Shown: piece after piece, positions 24,989 to 32,377 of the stretch
Layout of the letters: every line of letters starts with the position of its first letter
Numbering within the stretch: position 1 is the first letter of the stretch
Source of the DNA: Bacillus sp. OK048
GTDB taxonomy: Bacteria > Bacillota > Bacilli > Bacillales > Cytobacillaceae
Assembly (NCBI RefSeq): GCF_900103525.1
Contig: NZ_FNHN01000001.1
Span: forward strand, 186,001 to 250,000
Direction of reading: 5' to 3'
Length of the DNA stretch: 64,000 bases
Notes under the pieces: model-generated
The model's input: the letters and a program-made list of their open reading frames with translations, nothing else
Databases searched by the model: none
Told to the model about the DNA's origin: nothing
Made by a program: the position numbers and the translations under genes

Positions 24989-25756
24989 TTAATTAAAAAT
25001 ATCCCGTTTTTTAAACATCGAGCTCGCAAAACGCCACATCACTTTTGGTTTGGTCAGCCATTGAATATTGGCGTCATTTTCTTGATTTTGAAGGATTTTC
25101 GCAGCCAGAAACTGTGTTACAGGTTCGACCTTGTCGCCTAAAATGTTGAAAATTTTTCGATTGTGTTCATTAAGTGAGTTACTTAAGAAATCAGTTGCAA
25201 CCATACCGGGACTTAGTGTTCCTATCTTTACATTCGTATCCTTCGCTTCAATTGCCAAAGAACGAGTAAAATAACTAATCGCACTTTTGGATGTCCCATA
25301 CAAAGTCATCCATGGCCGCATCATCCCATTACTACCGAAACCCTCCATGTTAAAAATTTGTCCATCTCCCTGTTTTAGCATATGATTGATAGCCACATGA
25401 CTTCCATTTAGGACACCTAATAGATTCGTACGAACCACCTTTTCATACTCTAGATCAGTCAGTTCCCAAAAATATTTTCTCACCTGGTCAATTCCTGCAT
25501 TATTAATCCAAATATCAATTTTCCCAAACTCTTTTTCAGCCGATTCCCAAAGTGTCTCCAGGTCATCACGATTCTCCACTGCTGCAGGAAACCCCTGAAC
25601 AGTATCCGAAAAATTTTCTTGGAGATTCTCTAAGGCGCGATTGACACTTTCATGTGACTTTCCGTTAATGGTCACCTTACAACCTAATTGTAAGAATTCC
25701 CGAGCCAAACCATATCCAATACCTCTTGTACTCCCAGTGATGATAATATGTTTCAT
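24989..25756 (-). CDS. Short-chain dehydrogenase/reductase (SDR family)
   Basis: A 255-residue classical SDR. The cofactor motif is TGSTRGIGYGLA near the start, NNAG lies in IWINNAGIDQV, the active-site YxxxK is YGTSK, and PGMV follows (TLSPGMVATDFL). The catalytic serine region reads FNMEGFGSNG. The basic residues after the Gly-rich loop are compatible with NADP(H). The substrate is unknown. GGAGATG lies upstream of the ATG. No pathway partner is adjacent. Confidence 0.88.
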   Translation of the reverse strand: MKHIIITGSTRGIGYGLAREFLQLGCKVTINGKSHESVNRALENLQENFSDTVQGFPAAVENRDDLETLWESAEKEFGKIDIWINNAGIDQVRKYFWELTDLEYEKVVRTNLLGVLNGSHVAINHMLKQGDGQIFNMEGFGSNGMMRPWMTLYGTSKSAISYFTRSLAIEAKDTNVKIGTLSPGMVATDFLSNSLNEHNRKIFNILGDKVEPVTQFLAAKILQNQENDANIQWLTKPKVMWRFASSMFKKRDIFN

Positions 25757-25867
25757 TGGTTATGACATCTCCTTTTCTGTATAAAGTCGCTTACCTCCAT
25801 TATAAATCTGTTGAGAAACCGTTGCTACGAGCAGAGTCACATTTAAAAAAACATAGTTTTAAAAGGA

Positions 25868-26017
25868 TCACTCGTTTTGGTCATCATCTGCTTGATGATG
25901 ACCTTTTTCACGGCTTTTTTCTGATATTTGGTTATCATTCACTTCATGATGACCTTTTCCTCTGCTTTTTTCTAATATTTGGTTATCATTCGCTTGTTGA
26001 TGATCTTGAATCGACAA
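25868..26017 (-). CDS. 49-residue protein made of 17-residue tandem repeats
   Basis: An open frame on the minus strand starting TTG 26017 after an AGGGGGGG ribosome binding site six bases away. The product has two full copies of NDNQI(L/S)EKSR(G/E)KGHH plus a partial third (DDDQ), with a 17-residue (51-bp) period. It is very hydrophilic, rich in His, Asp, Asn, Lys and Glu. No family is recognised; it could be a sporulation or metal-binding peptide. The opposite strand carries a longer open frame that is best read as its shadow. Confidence 0.5.
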   Translation of the reverse strand: MSIQDHQQANDNQILEKSRGKGHHEVNDNQISEKSREKGHHQADDDQNE

Positions 26018-26092
26018 AAGGAACCCCCCCTATGGGTTATTGCTTTTATTAGACACTCTCATAACCGAAGCAAATATACTAGTAAAATATTC

Positions 26093-26124
26093 AAAGGCAC
26101 CTCCCGTCTGGAAGGTGCCCCCTT
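26093..26124 (-). terminator. Terminator of the rocB-like operon
   Basis: The stem AAAGGCACCT(T)CC/GGAAGGTGCC lies just past the end of the RocB-like gene, with T-containing sequence beyond it on the minus strand. Confidence 0.7.
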
Positions 26125-26128
26125 GTTT

Positions 26129-27757
26129 TCATAACTTAACACATTGGCTCGTGTTCTTCGAAATCATTTTTATCATACCCTCAACAAGGCTCGGAACTTC
26201 TTCGAAGGCGCTTTTTATGTGCAGTCGTTCAGTTCGTTTATGGGCATCTTTTCCAAGTGGTCCGACATTTAAGACAGGTGCGTTAAGTTTGGCCATTTTA
26301 TCAAATGGTATACTGTAACTGCTTCCCCATACCGGCGTGTTCGCTTTAAAGGCAGTCCACCCTTCCCCTTCATCCTGGTAGTTAACATAGCTTAAGTCAC
26401 TGATTCCGTTGAAATAATGAACTTGTTTTACAGGCAGATTGAATTTTTCTAGTCCTTTTTCCCTGACATATTGAACACAGTTCTTAACTAGATTATCATC
26501 AGAGGAATTAACCGCTGGATAATAAGGAGGGGCAAATAGTAAGACTATGGCTGGTGCAAGCTCCTGACATTCTATCATCAAACTATCTGCAATCCGCAAT
26601 GATTTTTCACGGTCATCCCAGTTAGTATTCGCCTGAACTTGAGCCTTCCTATCCTCCAAGAACTGAAATCCAAATTTGCGGACTGCATGTGTTTGTAAAT
26701 CTTCATATCGCAATACCCGGACCTCGCCAACTGGCTTTATGGATTGCTTTAAACAAATTTCTTTATACGCTTGATTGCAAGTCTGTGCTGCCTCAATGGC
26801 AACCCTTTCAAATATCTCCATAATTTCTTCTGCATTGCGGTTCATTAAAAACACGTTATATAATGCTGATGAACGGTATGGTGTTTGAGTCGAGTAGTCC
26901 AATCGTAAATCTTTTTGTTGCAGGGTTACAGGAAGCGGTGTCGTTTCTCCCTTTACTTTTTCCTGTAGGCTCGAATTCCACTCCATTCGTTGAGTCAAAA
27001 ATGAAGCAATATATGGTGCAGTAATGCCACTGAGTGGTTCGCCTACATGTGTTTCTTTTCCATAAAAGAGTGCGGATGGCATTATCTTTCCAATTGATCC
27101 GGAATATACATAAAAACTTCGATCACCCGGTTCCTGCGTAAATACCGGCTCCCCATTTAGAAAAAGTTTATAGCTAAGAGTATGCTTGTCTTTTAATTCC
27201 AGCAGTTTCGTAACCGCTGCCCGCATACCAGCAGAATTCACTTCTTCATCAGGGACTGTCAGCAGGAGGATATTAATTGGCCATTTCTCAACCGTTGCTT
27301 TTTCCAATAATCCCATATGCATCGCAAGCCCCATTTTCATGTCCATGGTGCCACGTCCAAATAAATATTCACCAGATGTGAGATCCCGTTGGGCATCCCC
27401 ATCTAACTCATTAATTCTATTTAAAAGTAATTTCGTCAATTCTTCCGGCTGATAGGCATATTCCTCAAGGTCCCCATACTCTTCTGTGTTTACCGTATCA
27501 AAATGACTTAATAAAACAATCGTTTCCTTTGCCTCAAAATGCTTATATAACCCCGTTAAGAACCGCCGCCCCAAATCAGCCTCATGAAGACCCAAATGAC
27601 TGGGGTTCTCCTGAAAATAACGTAATTCCTTTAACTTCTCCTGAACCCTGCTAGGAAACTCCCGCTCCCCAGCCGTTAGCGTCATACTCCGCCAACTCAC
27701 CAACTCACACAATAACCTTCGCAGTCTATCCGGTGTCCCCCACCTAAGTTGTTCCAT
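26129..27757 (-). CDS. RocB-like M20 family metallohydrolase
   Basis: A 542-residue protein of the M20 zinc peptidase/amidohydrolase family, close in length and pattern to RocB of the arginine degradation pathway. Metal and catalytic motifs are LLSHFDTVN, GRGTMDMKMG and TVPDEEVNSAG. RocB's exact reaction is not settled. The start at ATG 27757 follows AAAGGAG; the upstream extension runs through a short G+C-rich repeat-like stretch and is rejected. It is the distal gene of a minus-strand set with an amino acid permease and two DDAH-like enzymes, suggesting hydrolysis of an arginine-derived intermediate. Confidence 0.85.
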   Translation of the reverse strand: MEQLRWGTPDRLRRLLCELVSWRSMTLTAGEREFPSRVQEKLKELRYFQENPSHLGLHEADLGRRFLTGLYKHFEAKETIVLLSHFDTVNTEEYGDLEEYAYQPEELTKLLLNRINELDGDAQRDLTSGEYLFGRGTMDMKMGLAMHMGLLEKATVEKWPINILLLTVPDEEVNSAGMRAAVTKLLELKDKHTLSYKLFLNGEPVFTQEPGDRSFYVYSGSIGKIMPSALFYGKETHVGEPLSGITAPYIASFLTQRMEWNSSLQEKVKGETTPLPVTLQQKDLRLDYSTQTPYRSSALYNVFLMNRNAEEIMEIFERVAIEAAQTCNQAYKEICLKQSIKPVGEVRVLRYEDLQTHAVRKFGFQFLEDRKAQVQANTNWDDREKSLRIADSLMIECQELAPAIVLLFAPPYYPAVNSSDDNLVKNCVQYVREKGLEKFNLPVKQVHYFNGISDLSYVNYQDEGEGWTAFKANTPVWGSSYSIPFDKMAKLNAPVLNVGPLGKDAHKRTERLHIKSAFEEVPSLVEGMIKMISKNTSQCVKL

Positions 27758-27784
27758 ATTCAAGACTCCTTTACTTTTCCTATA

Positions 27785-27850
27785 TTTCGAAGTGTCCGCC
27801 TGGGGTGGAAAGTGTCCACGGGCGGTGCCTGTCACCGTTCTTTTTTCACC
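27785..27850. other. Short G+C-rich repeat-like spacer
   Basis: Between the permease and RocB-like genes lies GTGTCCGCC...GTGTCCACGGGC and GGTGCCTGTCACCG. The GTGNCAGGCACC-type motif recalls short intergenic repeats of Bacillaceae. No gene or clear hairpin terminator is present; its role is unknown. Confidence 0.35.
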
Positions 27851-27856
27851 GTTATT

Positions 27857-29266
27857 TTATCCTTTTATATTTGTTTCTGAATTCGCCTTTGTTTGTTTGC
27901 TTTTGAGGTAATAGGATAGGTAGCATATTGCTAGGAATCCTATTCCGATGAGTAGTCCAATCAACTGGGTTGGGTCAAAGGCTAGGAATATTAGTATGGA
28001 TACACAGAATACGATACATATGATTGGAATTAACGGATAAAATGGTACTTTGTATTGCAGGTCTGCTAATTTCCCACCGTCTTGCAAGTATTTACGTCGG
28101 AACATAAATTGAGAGAGCGCAATTCCAATCCAGGAGATGGTCACGGAAATTCCGGCGACAGACATCAAGAGAACGAATACTGTATCTGCAGCAATAATAC
28201 TTGTCAGTAGTGATAAAAGTGAAAATACCATTGTATACATAAGGGCTGCAAATGGAACTTTCCGTTTTGAAAGCTTACCAAACCGTTTTGGCGCCATCCC
28301 CTCATGAGCCATAGCCCATAAAAGTCGGGTTGAAGCATAAATACATGAGTTGCCAACTGATAAAATCGCTGTCAGGATAACAAAATTCATAATATCAGGT
28401 GCGAACGGAATTCCAGCCAAATCCATTAACGTAACGAATGGGCTTTCCAGTAATCCGAGCTCTTCAGTTGGAAAAATCGCTGATAAGATAATAATAGAGG
28501 CAAGATAAAAGACAATGATTCTAAACAACACGTTTCGAATCGCCCGAGGAATGTTCTTCTGCGGCTCTTCGCTCTCCCCGGCAGCAATCCCAATTAATTC
28601 AGATCCTTGATAGGAAAAAATAACATTCATCATCGTCACAAAAAGAATGGCAATTCCAGCCGGGAAAAGACCAGATGGAGCCAGGTTTTCTAATAATGGA
28701 GCCGGTCTGTTCTCGAGAGGAATTATTCCAAAAATGGCCCCTGCACCAATGATAATAAAGAAGATTACCGCTACTACCTTTATACCAGCAAACCAATATT
28801 CTGCTTCAGCAAAACCTCTTGTCGTTAAGGCATTTAGTCCGAATAACAGCAAGATAAAGGCTGCACACCATATCCAGACAGAGACATCTGGAAACCACCT
28901 CTGCATCAGGATACCGGCGGCGGTAAACTCCACCCCTGCTGTAGTGGCCGATCCGATAAAATACATCCATCCTAAAGAAAATCCGGCAGAAGGGCTAATG
29001 AATTTACTGGCATATGTCTGAAAAGATCCTGTTACAGGCATATAGACGGCGAGCTCTCCTAGGCAGACCATGACAAGGTACAAAATAATTCCGCCAAATA
29101 TATACCCGATCAATGCGCCGCCCGCTCCTGCTTGATTAATGGTATAGCCGGCATTTAAAAACAAACCCGTACCAATGACTCCCCCTAACGAAAGCATAAA
29201 TAAATGGCGACGTTTCATTGATCGAACTAACTGATTTTGCTGCCCCTCTTGTTTCATTGTTTCCAT
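27857..29266 (-). CDS. Amino acid permease (APC superfamily, RocE/LysP-like)
   Basis: About 469 residues with 12 predicted membrane segments. The first segment carries the family motif SLGGVIGTGLFLNAG, followed by ELAVYMPVTGSFQTYA and the conserved ISYQGSE-type loop (IFSYQGSELIGIAAGESEEPQ). AAT-group members import basic or aromatic amino acids by proton symport. The RocB-like and DDAH neighbours suggest an arginine-like or methylarginine substrate, but that is inference. The start is probably ATG 29266 (METMKQEG) with GTGAGGG upstream; 29308 is an alternative. Confidence 0.85.
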   Translation of the reverse strand: METMKQEGQQNQLVRSMKRRHLFMLSLGGVIGTGLFLNAGYTINQAGAGGALIGYIFGGIILYLVMVCLGELAVYMPVTGSFQTYASKFISPSAGFSLGWMYFIGSATTAGVEFTAAGILMQRWFPDVSVWIWCAAFILLLFGLNALTTRGFAEAEYWFAGIKVVAVIFFIIIGAGAIFGIIPLENRPAPLLENLAPSGLFPAGIAILFVTMMNVIFSYQGSELIGIAAGESEEPQKNIPRAIRNVLFRIIVFYLASIIILSAIFPTEELGLLESPFVTLMDLAGIPFAPDIMNFVILTAILSVGNSCIYASTRLLWAMAHEGMAPKRFGKLSKRKVPFAALMYTMVFSLLSLLTSIIAADTVFVLLMSVAGISVTISWIGIALSQFMFRRKYLQDGGKLADLQYKVPFYPLIPIICIVFCVSILIFLAFDPTQLIGLLIGIGFLAICYLSYYLKSKQTKANSETNIKG

Positions 29267-29309
29267 TCCCTCACCCACCCCATAAATTAGATTGACCCCT
29301 TCGCTCATT

Positions 29310-29497
29310 TAGGCTGTTTTCTTAACGATTGTTGTTAAAATCTTAAAGCCGATTTTAACGTGGCAATAGTTATTTTGTTCCAATGAATATAGTTTGCAAG
29401 CTCTTTTCTTATAAAAATTATGCTGTTTTCTGCTAAGACACAGCATAATCATATATTTTTGTTATAAAAAGCAACAAAGTTTAAGAAAAGAGCCTTT
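29310..29497. repeat. Dispersed inverted-repeat element B, long form
   Basis: About 188 bp filling the gap between the second DDAH gene and the permease. The left end is TAGGCTGTTTTCTTAACGAT and the right end TTTAAGAAAAGAGCCTTT. The block GTTAAAATC...GATTTTAACGT is the reverse complement of that in the element at 11477-11562. The extra 100 bp include a second hairpin, ATTATGCTGTTTTCTGC / AGCATAAT. Confidence 0.75.
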
Positions 29498-29498
29498 A

Positions 29499-30263
29499 TT
29501 AAAAACGCAGTGACAAGCAGCTTAATCCACCATCCTGCTTACGGAATTCAGACATATCGAGCTCAATTGTCTTGTAGCCAGCATTATTAACTTTTTGTTT
29601 CGTTAATGGATAACCTGAAGGAATGATGACATAGTCATTCACACGAATACAATTAGCTGCGTACTCCTCTTCTGGTGGAACAATGATTTTTTGATAGCTA
29701 TTAAACTCTGGATGATCGATGAATTCTCCTGCGACCACAATTGTTTGGTTTCCTAAATAAGTAATTCCTGTTTTTAAATGAAAGAATTTTTCCAACTGAA
29801 CAATAGTGCCTTTATAACCTTCCGATTCTACTATCTGCTTTAACTGCTTCGCACCATCAAGGTTCGTTCGCGCAGAGATCCCGATATAAAAATGATCCTC
29901 AATCTGAAGGATATCCCCTCCGTCAAGTGTCCCTGGACCCTTAATGTAATAAATAGTTTCATAGAAAGACTTAATGACAGGTTCCATCTCATGAATTTCC
30001 CCATTTCGGGAAAGTGCTCCTGGATAAGAGATGACAGCAAACGTTGGAGTCAGGACCGCTGTATCTTCTACAAAAGTTGAATCAGGAAATTCGATAGTAC
30101 TCGGAAGGATTGTTACTTCTGTTCTACATTTTTTTAACGCCTCAATATAAGCCTGATGCTGCACTAATGCTTTTTCAAAAATTGGGCTTCCTAAATCAGA
30201 AGTAGTCAATCCACTGATATAACTTTCACTAGGTATTTTCACAATCGTATTCTTAAACATCAT
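29499..30263 (-). CDS. DDAH-family hydrolase (dimethylargininase-like), paralogue 1
   Basis: A 254-residue member of the guanidino-modifying superfamily (five-bladed propeller). Catalytic elements are EDTAVL and LDGGDIL for substrate and acid contacts, FFHLKTGITYLG with the active-site histidine, and GGLSCLSLRF with the nucleophilic cysteine six residues from the end. This arrangement fits dimethylarginine dimethylaminohydrolase, which yields citrulline and an alkylamine. The start is ATG 30263 after AAAGGGG; a longer frame would overlap the upstream gene. It lies 14 bases after a second paralogue. Confidence 0.87.
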   Translation of the reverse strand: MMFKNTIVKIPSESYISGLTTSDLGSPIFEKALVQHQAYIEALKKCRTEVTILPSTIEFPDSTFVEDTAVLTPTFAVISYPGALSRNGEIHEMEPVIKSFYETIYYIKGPGTLDGGDILQIEDHFYIGISARTNLDGAKQLKQIVESEGYKGTIVQLEKFFHLKTGITYLGNQTIVVAGEFIDHPEFNSYQKIIVPPEEEYAANCIRVNDYVIIPSGYPLTKQKVNNAGYKTIELDMSEFRKQDGGLSCLSLRF

Positions 30264-30277
30264 TGCATCCCCTTTTT

Positions 30278-31141
30278 TTAATCTCTCACCACTGGACATG
30301 TAAGACAGGTCGGTCCTCCTGTTCCTAAATAAGAAATTTCATTTCCGTCATATTCGTATACAGTTGCGCCTGCTTCAAGCAACTGCTCCTTTGTTGACGG
30401 ATTCCCCGAAACCATCACACAGATTCTCGGTGCTAAGGCGAGTACATTGCAGCCGAGTTTGTGGTACTCTTCTTCCGGTACCTCAATTAAATGAAATCCG
30501 CGCTGGATTAGTAACTGGCGTAGAAATACCGGCATGAGTCTTGAATAAACAACTGCTAGATTCTCATCTACGATACTAATAAATGACATAAGATGAAGAC
30601 ATTCCTCTTCCCCCTGATCATGCGGTAATTGAACGACGATACACTCGTCTACTAGATCCTTTGTCATTTCCTTGATTTGCCGGATCGCTTCATCATTCGT
30701 TCGATATCCTCGCCCAATCAATAACGTACGATCATCGAGCCAAACAAGGTCTCCACCATCAGATACCGCTTCACCTATTAGTTCGCCTATAATAGGAATG
30801 TTCTTTTCTTGTAAAAATTGTTTATAGGCTTGCGCTTCTGACTGACGTAACTTTTTTCCCGATTTCAAAATAATTGCCCCAGCCTTAGTGAATTTCACAG
30901 GGTCATGGGCATAAAGCGAGTCTAAACCAACGGTCTCTGAAGCTGGTAAAAATTCAATTTCTGCGACATGTTCTTTTACAATCGCATAAAACTGTTCATA
31001 TTCATGATGTGCTTTTATGAAGTCCGGTTCGTTGAGGTAATTGTATCCTTCCCACTCATTCCTTAGATGCTCCTGACTGATAAAGGCATCCTTTGGATGT
31101 TTTAATATAACTTTTTTTAAATTTTTATACATAGATGACAT
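30278..31141 (-). CDS. DDAH/arginine-deiminase-fold hydrolase, paralogue 2
   Basis: A 287-residue guanidino-modifying enzyme, divergent from its neighbour but with the same landmarks: VSDGGDLVWLDDRTLLIG, ECLHLMSFISIVDENLAVV with the likely active-site histidine, and GGPTCLTCPVVRD at the C-terminus with the cysteine nucleophile. It probably hydrolyses arginine, a methylated arginine or another guanidine. It is the first gene of the minus-strand set, divergent from the IclR gene, with palindromes between them. The start is probably ATG 31141 (AAGGCGG upstream). Confidence 0.83.
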   Translation of the reverse strand: MSSMYKNLKKVILKHPKDAFISQEHLRNEWEGYNYLNEPDFIKAHHEYEQFYAIVKEHVAEIEFLPASETVGLDSLYAHDPVKFTKAGAIILKSGKKLRQSEAQAYKQFLQEKNIPIIGELIGEAVSDGGDLVWLDDRTLLIGRGYRTNDEAIRQIKEMTKDLVDECIVVQLPHDQGEEECLHLMSFISIVDENLAVVYSRLMPVFLRQLLIQRGFHLIEVPEEEYHKLGCNVLALAPRICVMVSGNPSTKEQLLEAGATVYEYDGNEISYLGTGGPTCLTCPVVRD

Positions 31142-31157
31142 CAAACCAACCGCCTTT

Positions 31158-31193
31158 TTTCCGCATAGTGGAAATCTTTTTCCTTTAATGGAA
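31158..31193. promoter_or_regulatory. Tandem palindromes, candidate IclR-family operator
   Basis: TTTCCGCATAGTGGAAA (31158-31174) and TTCCTTTAATGGAA (31180-31193) are two inverted repeats with the same TTCC/GGAA arms, about 20 bases apart centre to centre. They lie between the divergent DDAH operon and the IclR gene, close to the DDAH start, and could serve autoregulation plus pathway control. Confidence 0.5.
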
Positions 31194-31285
31194 GTCTATA
31201 CTATGATAATATAAAAAGTAAAAATACATGTCAATATATTTCGAATTTACTGACTAATGAATTTAAGAGGTAGGGGTTGACTACA

Positions 31286-32050
31286 ATGCAAACCATTGAC
31301 CGGGCCATGCAAGTAATGAAAGCTCTAGCTGATAGCGATACGAAAAAATGGTTCTCAATTACAGATTTATCAAAGGATTGTGATTTGCCTATTAGTACGA
31401 TTCATCGTCTTTTGCAATCGATGATGAAGCACGGATTAATTCAGCAGGATCACAAGCTAAAACTCTATTCACTGGGATATACGTGGCTAGAATATGGCTT
31501 ACAGATGTATGATAGCTTTGATTTTGTCGGGCTGATCCGCCCGGAAATGGAGAACTTAATGCATGAGGTGGAAGAGAGTGTTTATTTTAGTAAACCCATA
31601 GGCTTAGAAGCTTTAGTTGTTGAAAGAATCGATTGCCCTCATAACCCAATTCGGATTTATGATCAGTTGGGAATCAAAATTCCTATGAATATTGGCGCTG
31701 CAAATAAAGTCATGCTGGCACATATGAATAAGGAAGAAGCTTTAAAAATTATCGATGTCTTAGTACCTAAAGAAGAAATAGCGTCCTTCCTGGAAATGCT
31801 AGATACCATTCATCATAAGGGCTACGGGGAGAGTCACGGCGAAAGAACGAAAGGTACCTCTTCGGTCGCAGCACCTATATTCAATCACTCGAACGAATTA
31901 GTAGGAGCATTAAGCATCGGTTATGTAAACTTCAACCAAATTGATGGGAAACAGCAGTTGTTAATCGAAAAAATACTCCAAGCTAGCCTGCGTATTTCCA
32001 CAAAACTAGGAAGTAAATGTAAACTCCATAAAGTACATAAACATAACTAA
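31286..32050 (+). CDS. IclR-family transcriptional regulator
   Basis: About 254 residues. The N-terminal winged helix-turn-helix reads TDLSKDCDLPISTIHRLLQSM; the C-terminal effector-binding domain has the conserved region GYGESHGERTKGTSSVAAPIFNH followed by LVGALSIGY. The start is probably ATG 31286 after TAGGGG. It is divergent from the DDAH/permease/RocB-like set and is the obvious candidate regulator of it, with a guanidino compound as a plausible ligand. It ends at a strong terminator. Confidence 0.9.
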   Translation: MQTIDRAMQVMKALADSDTKKWFSITDLSKDCDLPISTIHRLLQSMMKHGLIQQDHKLKLYSLGYTWLEYGLQMYDSFDFVGLIRPEMENLMHEVEESVYFSKPIGLEALVVERIDCPHNPIRIYDQLGIKIPMNIGAANKVMLAHMNKEEALKIIDVLVPKEEIASFLEMLDTIHHKGYGESHGERTKGTSSVAAPIFNHSNELVGALSIGYVNFNQIDGKQQLLIEKILQASLRISTKLGSKCKLHKVHKHN

Positions 32051-32094
32051 GAACCTGAAGAAAAGAGCAGGATTCTGCTCTTTTCTTCAGGTTG
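32051..32094 (+). terminator. Terminator of the iclR gene
   Basis: A long stem, AACCTGAAGAAAAGAGCAG/CTGCTCTTTTCTTCAGGTT, lies immediately after the stop codon. Confidence 0.88.
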
Positions 32095-32377
32095 GATGTG
32101 ATTCAAAATGGAATTTTACCTACCCAATTTCATCAAAGTTTCATTTTCGATGCAAATTTACACTTTTTTTTACATTTCATGATTTATTTACCGACTTACT
32201 CCTTCAATGAGCGAATTTTGTTGTTCAATGGGCGAATCCAAAAAAGTTCATCTCTTCATGCACTCCGTATTTAGATAAAATATTAAACAAAAATCTAAAA
32301 ATTTTGAATTTAAAAAATTCCTTGGATGTCCTATACTCTTCTAGAGTTACACAAATAAGTTTATAGGAGTTGATTAG

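Noticed and set aside
25756-26052. 98-codon plus-strand frame with FLIFGYHSL repeats
   Set aside because: The repetition reflects the coding repeat on the minus strand, which has the better ribosome binding site and composition.
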